Shown: piece after piece, positions 59,509 to 64,000 of the stretch
Position numbering within the stretch: the first letter of the stretch is position 1
How the letters are laid out: each line of letters opens with the position of its first letter
From: an uncultured Faecalibacterium sp.
Lineage (GTDB): Bacteria > Bacillota > Clostridia > Oscillospirales > Ruminococcaceae
Assembly (NCBI GenBank): GCA_944385995.1
Contig: CALWZL010000006.1
Location: 16,388-80,387 of the forward strand
Length of the DNA stretch: 64,000 bases
Reading direction: 5' to 3'
The notes under the pieces: model-generated
Told to the model about the DNA's origin: nothing
The model's database searches: none
Seen by the model: only the letters and a program-made list of their open reading frames with translations
Translations under genes and position numbers: made by a program

Positions 59509-59973
59509 TTACTCAATGTCGATCAGGTTCTGGTTGGGCTTGGGCAGCTCCTTCTTGGCCTCGGCACGGGGCAGGGTGATCTTCAGGACGCCATCCTCGA
59601 ATTTGGCGTGGATGTCCTCCTTCTTGATCTCCTCGCCGATGTAGAAGCTGCGGGCGCAGGTGCCCGAGAAGGTCTCGCGGCGGACGTAACGGCCATTCTG
59701 GCCGGCCTCATTGTTGGTGTGGTTGCGGACGGCCTGGATGGTCAGATAACCGTCCTCCAGCTGCATCTTGACATCCTCTTTCTTGCAGCCGGGCAGATCC
59801 ACATCCATCTCGTAGCCGTTCTCAACTTCCTTGACATCGGTCTTCATCATGTTGGCGGCCCGCTTGCCGAAGGTATTGCGGGTCTCACGGTTCAGTTCGC
59901 GATCCATATCGCCAAAGAACGGATCAAACCAATCATCGAACAGATTCTCATGGAAAACAGCAGGCAGTAACAT
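59509..59973 (-). CDS. Hsp20 small heat shock protein (copy 1)
   Basis: A 154-residue alpha-crystallin chaperone. The N-terminal arm (MLLPAVFHENLFDDWFDPFF) precedes the crystallin domain (about 45-140; DLPGCKKEDVKMQLEDGYL, FEDGVLKITLP) and a C-terminal IDIE tail resembling the IxI motif. It prevents aggregation of unfolded proteins. Most positions are identical to copy 2. GGAGGTTTTGACTT precedes the ATG, and a CIRCE-like element overlaps its promoter. Confidence 0.94.
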   Translation of the reverse strand: MLLPAVFHENLFDDWFDPFFGDMDRELNRETRNTFGKRAANMMKTDVKEVENGYEMDVDLPGCKKEDVKMQLEDGYLTIQAVRNHTNNEAGQNGRYVRRETFSGTCARSFYIGEEIKKEDIHAKFEDGVLKITLPRAEAKKELPKPNQNLIDIE

Positions 59974-60097
59974 AAGTCAAAACCTCCAATCACGGCCCCT
60001 TCCGGGAACCGGTACATCACATTCACTGTCAGGGGCGGAAGGCATCCGCCCGGAGCTTGTTGTTTCCTCCGGGGCCCTTCCTCCTGACCACGCCTAT
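59974..60097 (-). promoter_or_regulatory. 5' leader of Hsp20 copy 1
   Basis: An approximately 115-nt leader shares GGAGGAAGGGC.CCGGAGGAA near its 5' end and GATTGGAGGTTTTGACTT at the ribosome site with the copy 2 leader, although the middles differ. It may fold around the ribosome site. Confidence 0.4.
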
Positions 60098-60140
60098 AGT
60101 ATAGCACGCATCTTTAGCACTGTCAAGCATAGAGTGCTAA
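60098..60140 (-). promoter_or_regulatory. Hsp20-1 promoter with CIRCE element
   Basis: Minus-strand TTGACA (60121-60126), 17-bp spacer and TATACT (60098-60103). CIRCE-like TTAGCACTG-N9-GAGTGCTAA (60114-60140) matches the HrcA operator at 17 of 18 arm positions and covers the -35. Confidence 0.9.
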
Positions 60141-60312
60141 AGTTAATGATTTCTTCACAAATTCATCTTATCAGACTATGTTTTCCTTCTATATCATCGC
60201 ACAGACGTGTTTTTATGGAGAGTCATCCTTCTGTTTGAGCGCTCATCCTTCAAATCTGCTTGCCTGTATTCGATTCTCGGATGGCGGCCGGGCGGTTTGA
60301 TCCCCGGGACAC

Positions 60313-60353
60313 AAAATGCCCCCGGAGGGCCTTGGGGTCCCCCGGGGGCATTT
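60313..60353 (-). terminator. Terminator of Hsp20 gene 2
   Basis: AAATGCCCCCGG pairs with CCGGGGGCATTT around an internal loop and is followed on the minus strand by TGTG; the T-run in the arm serves as the tail. Confidence 0.75.
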
Positions 60354-60384
60354 CAGCACGTCTTGGGCGGCGCGCCGCTGCGCT

Positions 60385-60849
60385 TTACTCAATCTCAATC
60401 AGATTCTGGTTGGCAGCGGGCAGCTCCTGCTGGGTCTGGGGATGGGGCAGGCTGAACTTCAGCACGCCATCCTCAAACTTTGCGTGGATATCCTCTTTCT
60501 TGACATCCTCGCCCACATAGAAGCTGCGGGCACAGGTACCGGAGAAGCTCTCCCGGCGCACATAGCGGCCTTCCTTGTCGGTCTGGTCGTTGCTGTGGCT
60601 GCGGACAGCCTGGATGGTCAGATAGCCGTTTTCCAGCTCCATCTTGACATCCTCTTTCTTGCAGCCGGGCAGATCCACAGCCACCTCATAGGCGCTGCCG
60701 GTATCCTTGACATCGGTCTTCATCATGTTCGCGCCGCGCTTGCCAAAAACCTGGTGGGATTCGCGGTTCATCTCGCGATCCATATCATCGAAGAACGGAT
60801 CAAACCAATCATCGAAAAGATTCTCATGAAAAACAGCAGGCAGAAGCAT
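60385..60849 (-). CDS. Hsp20 small heat shock protein (copy 2)
   Basis: A 154-residue paralogue of copy 1 with the same N-terminal 20 residues apart from FFDDMD, the crystallin domain (DLPGCKKEDVKMELENGYL, FEDGVLKFSLP) and tail LIEIE (IxI-like). The tandem duplication includes promoter, CIRCE element and leader, showing it copied the whole unit. Divergence is concentrated in loops and the region ahead of the tail. GGAGGTTTGACTT precedes the ATG. Confidence 0.94.
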   Translation of the reverse strand: MLLPAVFHENLFDDWFDPFFDDMDREMNRESHQVFGKRGANMMKTDVKDTGSAYEVAVDLPGCKKEDVKMELENGYLTIQAVRSHSNDQTDKEGRYVRRESFSGTCARSFYVGEDVKKEDIHAKFEDGVLKFSLPHPQTQQELPAANQNLIEIE

Positions 60850-60956
60850 AAGTCAAACCTCCAATCAACAGCCCCCTTACGGGCTGAACCTGGCTCCGGT
60901 GGTGGAGGTACCGGAGGTGTTGTTCCTCCGGTGCCCTTCCTCCTGAGCACAGCTAT
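60850..60956 (-). promoter_or_regulatory. 5' leader of Hsp20 copy 2
   Basis: An approximately 100-nt leader shares both end segments with copy 1. It contains two CCTCC stretches that could pair with the GGAGG ribosome site. Confidence 0.4.
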
Positions 60957-60999
60957 ACTATAACACGGATTTTTAGCAGTGTCAATACTTGAGTGCTAA
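60957..60999 (-). promoter_or_regulatory. Hsp20-2 promoter with CIRCE element
   Basis: Minus-strand TTGACA (60980-60985), 17-bp spacer and TATAGT (60957-60962). CIRCE-like TTAGCAGTG-N9-GAGTGCTAA (60973-60999) has two arm mismatches. Confidence 0.88.
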
Positions 61000-61071
61000 A
61001 ATTAATTTTTCTATCACAATCCGTCCATATTTCATGCAATCTTTTCCAAAATCAATCGCTTCATCGCTGTT

Positions 61072-61491
61072 TTAAAAGAAAGCGTCATAGCTGTCATACT
61101 CCTCGGCCTGGGCTTTCATCTCCTCTATCACCGCCTCCGCCTGTTCCAGCTGGCTGGGCCCCGCGCCCGATTCGCTGACCAGGGCCCGCACCGCCGCAGC
61201 CAGATCCCCGCCGAACAGGGTATCCAGCCTCTCCCGCATACAATAGACCCCGTAAGCCCGCCGGGTGATCTTGGGTGTATAGAGGTTGCGGTTGGCCTCC
61301 CGGGTGACCTTCACCCATCCCTTCGCCTCCAGCCGGCTTAGAAACGTCAACAGGGTCCCATCCGCCCATCCTTTCCCCTTCAGCCGCTGGCCGATCTCCC
61401 GCCGGGTGGCCGGTGCGGCGTCCCAGAGGGCCAGCAGAACCTGTTCTTCCGCCGCCGACAACGGCTTGCAGTGCTCCGGTATGCCGTACAT
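61072..61491 (-). CDS. BlaI/MecI-family repressor
   Basis: A 139-residue winged-helix repressor (PLSAAEEQVLLALWDAAPAT, TLLTFLSRLEAKGWV, VTREANRNLYTP) with a C-terminal helical dimerisation part (FGGDLAAAVRALVSESG). The start at 61491 follows GGGAGG; the longer frame to 61752 crosses its own promoter. A BlaI box lies at its start point and another before serC, but no BlaR or beta-lactamase gene is nearby, so its inducer is unknown. Confidence 0.9.
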   Translation of the reverse strand: MYGIPEHCKPLSAAEEQVLLALWDAAPATRREIGQRLKGKGWADGTLLTFLSRLEAKGWVKVTREANRNLYTPKITRRAYGVYCMRERLDTLFGGDLAAAVRALVSESGAGPSQLEQAEAVIEEMKAQAEEYDSYDAFF

Positions 61492-61517
61492 CTGAAAACC
61501 TCCCTTTTTCTTTCTAC

Positions 61518-61568
61518 TACATTTGTATTGGTTTCCTCTAGTATAGCAGGAGAACGCCCCGCTGGCAA
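61518..61568 (-). promoter_or_regulatory. blaI promoter and operator
   Basis: Minus-strand TTGCCA (61563-61568), 17-bp spacer and TATACT (61540-61545). The operator TACATTTGTA (61518-61527), matching the BlaI/MecI core TACA-N2-TGTA, sits just past the start point. Confidence 0.8.
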
Positions 61569-61611
61569 GGGGCATTTTTCGGCTTGAAATGTACTTTTTC
61601 AGCCTATCTTT

Positions 61612-61621
61612 TACATTTGTA
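61612..61621. promoter_or_regulatory. Second BlaI box upstream of serC
   Basis: An identical TACATTTGTA lies 94 bp from the first box; the flanks also match (TACATTTGTATT). It is about 90 bp before the serC promoter, so it may control serC or help repress blaI by looping. Confidence 0.6.
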
Positions 61622-61707
61622 TTTGATTTTGTTCTTGTATGGCGCACATTTGTGTGTTCTGTGCTTTCACGGCTTGTCTGAACCGGGGTTTTTGTGCAAA
61701 AGGACTC

Positions 61708-61737
61708 TTGTTTTTGCCCCTGCAAAACCTTTATACT
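61708..61737 (+). promoter_or_regulatory. serC promoter
   Basis: TTGTTT (61708-61713), 18-bp spacer and TATACT (61732-61737). Confidence 0.6.
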
Positions 61738-61793
61738 GTGATACATCAACACGCGATTGCAAGCATAGGAAAGAGAAGACGGAGGGAACGATC

Positions 61794-62876
61794 ATGGCAA
61801 GAGTTTACAATTTCAGCGCCGGGCCCAGCATGCTGCCCGAGGCCGTTTTGAAAAAGGCACAGGCCGAGATGCTCGACTACCACGGCAGCGGCCAGAGCGT
61901 CATGGAGATGAGCCACCGCAGCAAGTGGTTTGACGACATCATCCGCAACACCGAGGCGTCCCTGCGGCGTCTGATGCAGATTCCCGACAACTATAAAGTG
62001 GGCTTTTTCCAGGGCGGCGCCACCCAGCAGTTCGCCATGGTCCCCCTGAACTTCATGACCACCGGCAAGGCCGACTACATTGTCACCGGCAACTTCTCCA
62101 ACCTGGCCGCCAAAGAGGCCGCCAAGTTCGGCGAGGCCCGGATCGTGGCATCCAGCAAGGACAAAAACTTCACTTATATCCCCGATGTAAAGGCCATCCC
62201 CTACAGCCCCGACGCCAGCTACATCCACATCTGCCAGAACAACACCATCTTCGGCACCCAGTATGTGGAGATTCCCCAGGTGGAGGGCATTCCCCTGGTG
62301 GCCGACATGAGCTCGATGATCCTGTCCCGCCCGGTGGATGTGAGCCAGTACGGCTGCATCTACTTCGGCGTTCAGAAGAACGTGGCCCCGGCCGGCATGG
62401 CCATCGCCATCATCCGGGAGGACCTGCTGGGTCACGCCGCCGACAATGTCCCCACCATGATGAACTACACCACCCTGATTAATAAGGACAGCATGTACAA
62501 CACCCCGCCCTGCTGGTGCATCTATATGACCGGCCTGGTGCTGGATTATCTGGAGAACGAGGTGGGCGGCCTGGCCGAGATGCAGAAGATCAACGAGGCC
62601 AAGGCCAAGGTTCTGTATGACTATCTGGACAGCCAGGACTTCTACACCAACCCTGTGGAGCACCGCTACCGCAGCACCATGAACGTCACCTTTACCAGCC
62701 CCAACCCCGACATGGACAAGAAGTTCTGCGCAGAGGCCACCGAGGCAGGCTTTGTCAACCTGAAAGGTCACCGCCTGGTGGGCGGCATGCGGGCTTCCAT
62801 CTACAATGCGATGCCGCCGGAAGGCATCGACAAGCTGGTCGCCTTCATGGAGACCTTCCGCAAGAACAACGCCTGA
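61794..62876 (+). CDS. serC: Phosphoserine aminotransferase
   Basis: A 360-residue PLP enzyme converting 3-phosphohydroxypyruvate and glutamate to phosphoserine. It has the N-terminal NFSAGPSMLPEAVLKKAQ, phosphate-binding GGATQQFAMVPLN, and PLP Lys195 in GVQKNVAPAG. Length is usual for the family. The start at 61794 follows GGAGGGAACGATC; the frame extends to 61584 but without a site. It is followed after 24 bp by serA, forming a serine-biosynthesis operon. Confidence 0.96.
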   Translation: MARVYNFSAGPSMLPEAVLKKAQAEMLDYHGSGQSVMEMSHRSKWFDDIIRNTEASLRRLMQIPDNYKVGFFQGGATQQFAMVPLNFMTTGKADYIVTGNFSNLAAKEAAKFGEARIVASSKDKNFTYIPDVKAIPYSPDASYIHICQNNTIFGTQYVEIPQVEGIPLVADMSSMILSRPVDVSQYGCIYFGVQKNVAPAGMAIAIIREDLLGHAADNVPTMMNYTTLINKDSMYNTPPCWCIYMTGLVLDYLENEVGGLAEMQKINEAKAKVLYDYLDSQDFYTNPVEHRYRSTMNVTFTSPNPDMDKKFCAEATEAGFVNLKGHRLVGGMRASIYNAMPPEGIDKLVAFMETFRKNNA

Positions 62877-62900
62877 GCTTTGCCGGGGAGGAAAACGCCA

Positions 62901-64000
62901 ATGTTTACGATTCAGACTTTAAATGCCATCAGCCCGGTGGGGCTGGCCAAACTGCCCAAAAATCTGTTTGAGGTGGTGGTGAACGCCGACGCCCCCGACG
63001 GCATCCTGGTGCGGAGTGCCGACCTGCTGAACACCGAGTTCAAGCCCAACCTGCTGGCCATTGCCCGGGCGGGTGCCGGCGTCAACAACATCCCCCTGGA
63101 CCGGTGCAGCGAACAGGGCATCGTGGTCTTCAACACCCCCGGCGCCAACGCCAACGCGGTGGCCGAGCTGGTGGTGGGCATGCTGATTGCCGGCAGCCGG
63201 AATGTTCCGGCGGCCTCGGCCTGGGCCCAGGATCTGGCCGGCGATCCCAACCTGAAGAAGGACGTGGAAAAGGGCAAAAAGCAGTTTGTGGGCAATGAAA
63301 TTGCCGGCAAGGTGCTGGGCGTCATCGGTCTGGGCGCCATCGGTTCCCGGGTGGCCAACTGCGCCATTGAGCTGGGGATGGAGGTCTACGGCTACGACCC
63401 CTACATTTCGATTGATGCCGCCTGGAATCTGAGCAGCCGGGTTCAGCACTGCGTCAACCTGAACGACATGCTGCCCCTGTGCGACTATCTGACCATCCAT
63501 GTCCCCTACCTGCCCACCACCAAGGACACCATCAACGCCCAGACCCTGGCCCTGTGCAAGGACGGCGTCAAGGTTCTGAACTATGCCCGGGGCGAGCTGG
63601 TGAACAATGCCGCCCTGCTGGAAGCGCTGGAGAGCGGCAAGGTGGCCGAGTACATGACCGACTTCCCCGCCGAGGAACTGCTCCACAAGCCGGGCATCAT
63701 CTGCACGCCTCACCTGGGCGCTTCCACCCCGGAAGCCGAGGACAACTGCGCCATCATGGCCGCCCAGGAGCTGAGCGATTATCTGCGCAACGGCAATATC
63801 ACCCATTCGGTGAATATGCCCGACGTGCAGCAGCCCCGTGCCGGCGGCAAGCGGGTCTGCATCATCCATAAGAACGAGCCGGGCGTCATCAGCCAGATTA
63901 CGGCTCTGACCACCGCATCGGCCCTGAACATCGAGAACATGGTGAACAAGAGCAAAAAGAACATGGCCTACACCATGCTGGATGTCACCGGCGCCATGGA
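62901..64000 (+). CDS. serA: D-3-phosphoglycerate dehydrogenase (runs off the window)
   Basis: The first 366 residues are present, and the frame is open to the window edge. NAD-binding motif VIGLGAIGS and catalytic-region ARAGAGVNNIPLD, NYARGELVNNAAL and TPHLGASTPEAEDN are all seen. A C-terminal ACT domain begins (CIIHKNEPGVISQITAL), the serine-feedback module, and is cut by the edge. GGGGAGGAAAACGCCA precedes the ATG. It oxidises 3-phosphoglycerate in the first step of serine synthesis and pairs with serC upstream. Confidence 0.95.
   Translation, partial: MFTIQTLNAISPVGLAKLPKNLFEVVVNADAPDGILVRSADLLNTEFKPNLLAIARAGAGVNNIPLDRCSEQGIVVFNTPGANANAVAELVVGMLIAGSRNVPAASAWAQDLAGDPNLKKDVEKGKKQFVGNEIAGKVLGVIGLGAIGSRVANCAIELGMEVYGYDPYISIDAAWNLSSRVQHCVNLNDMLPLCDYLTIHVPYLPTTKDTINAQTLALCKDGVKVLNYARGELVNNAALLEALESGKVAEYMTDFPAEELLHKPGIICTPHLGASTPEAEDNCAIMAAQELSDYLRNGNITHSVNMPDVQQPRAGGKRVCIIHKNEPGVISQITALTTASALNIENMVNKSKKNMAYTMLDVTGAM

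Overview
The window is GC-rich, densely coded DNA that looks like a chromosome segment of a gut Clostridia of the Oscillospiraceae/Ruminococcaceae type (Gemmiger, Subdoligranulum or Faecalibacterium relatives). The reasons are strong AGGAGG ribosome sites, TTGACA/TATAAT-like promoters with 17-bp spacers, CIRCE-controlled Hsp20 genes, agr-type GHKL/LytTR signalling, YitT, BlaI and many glycoside hydrolases. The genus is an inference. Most of the long frames antisense to real genes are GC artefacts.

Layout. 1-2.1 kb: a Cys-rich small protein, tRNA-Thr(GGT) with its own promoter and terminator, and an AraC-type regulator. 2.3-8.2 kb: GH3, a UxuB-type SDR and GH2. The two hydrolase promoters carry the same pair of 21-bp-spaced direct repeats, probably the AraC sites. 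8.25-18 kb: a compact, minus-strand podovirus-like capsid and DNA-packaging block (small terminase candidate, TerL, portal, Prp protease fused to scaffold, N4-gp56 major capsid protein, connector/stabilisation-like proteins, a low-complexity last gene). No integrase, replication, lysis or tail-fibre gene is visible, and terminators close both ends. 18.1-20.9 kb: a thiol-redox operon (trxA, trxB, DUF6132-like, ccdA, tlpA).

21-32.3 kb: GH3, GtrA-like and GH2 genes, then a membrane-anchored, domain-permuted GH3 with a membrane partner, and a GHKL/LytTR two-component system. A tandem LytTR-type site sits just upstream of the permuted GH3 promoter. 32.5-36 kb: an XRE/zinc-ribbon membrane protein and an M16C protease. 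36.1-40.2 kb: a sucrose operon (scrR, scrA, scrB) with repeated LacI-type operators. 40.7-50.6 kb: GPH sugar symporter, GDPD, a MarR regulator with a heterodimeric ABC exporter, HAD phosphatase, DEDDh exonuclease and a VTT membrane protein. 50.7-54.7 kb: a LRR protein / DUF2201-VWA / MoxR ATPase operon. 54.8-64 kb: FMN-binding protein, glnS with a long leader, YitT, purC, two tandem CIRCE-controlled Hsp20 genes, blaI with BlaI boxes, serC and the start of serA.

The most unusual item is the phage-derived block. Its scaffold is fused in frame to a Prp-type cysteine protease, with a Prp-like cleavage motif at the junction and a second one at the N-terminus of the capsid protein. This suggests a self-contained capsid maturation circuit in a possibly domesticated particle.
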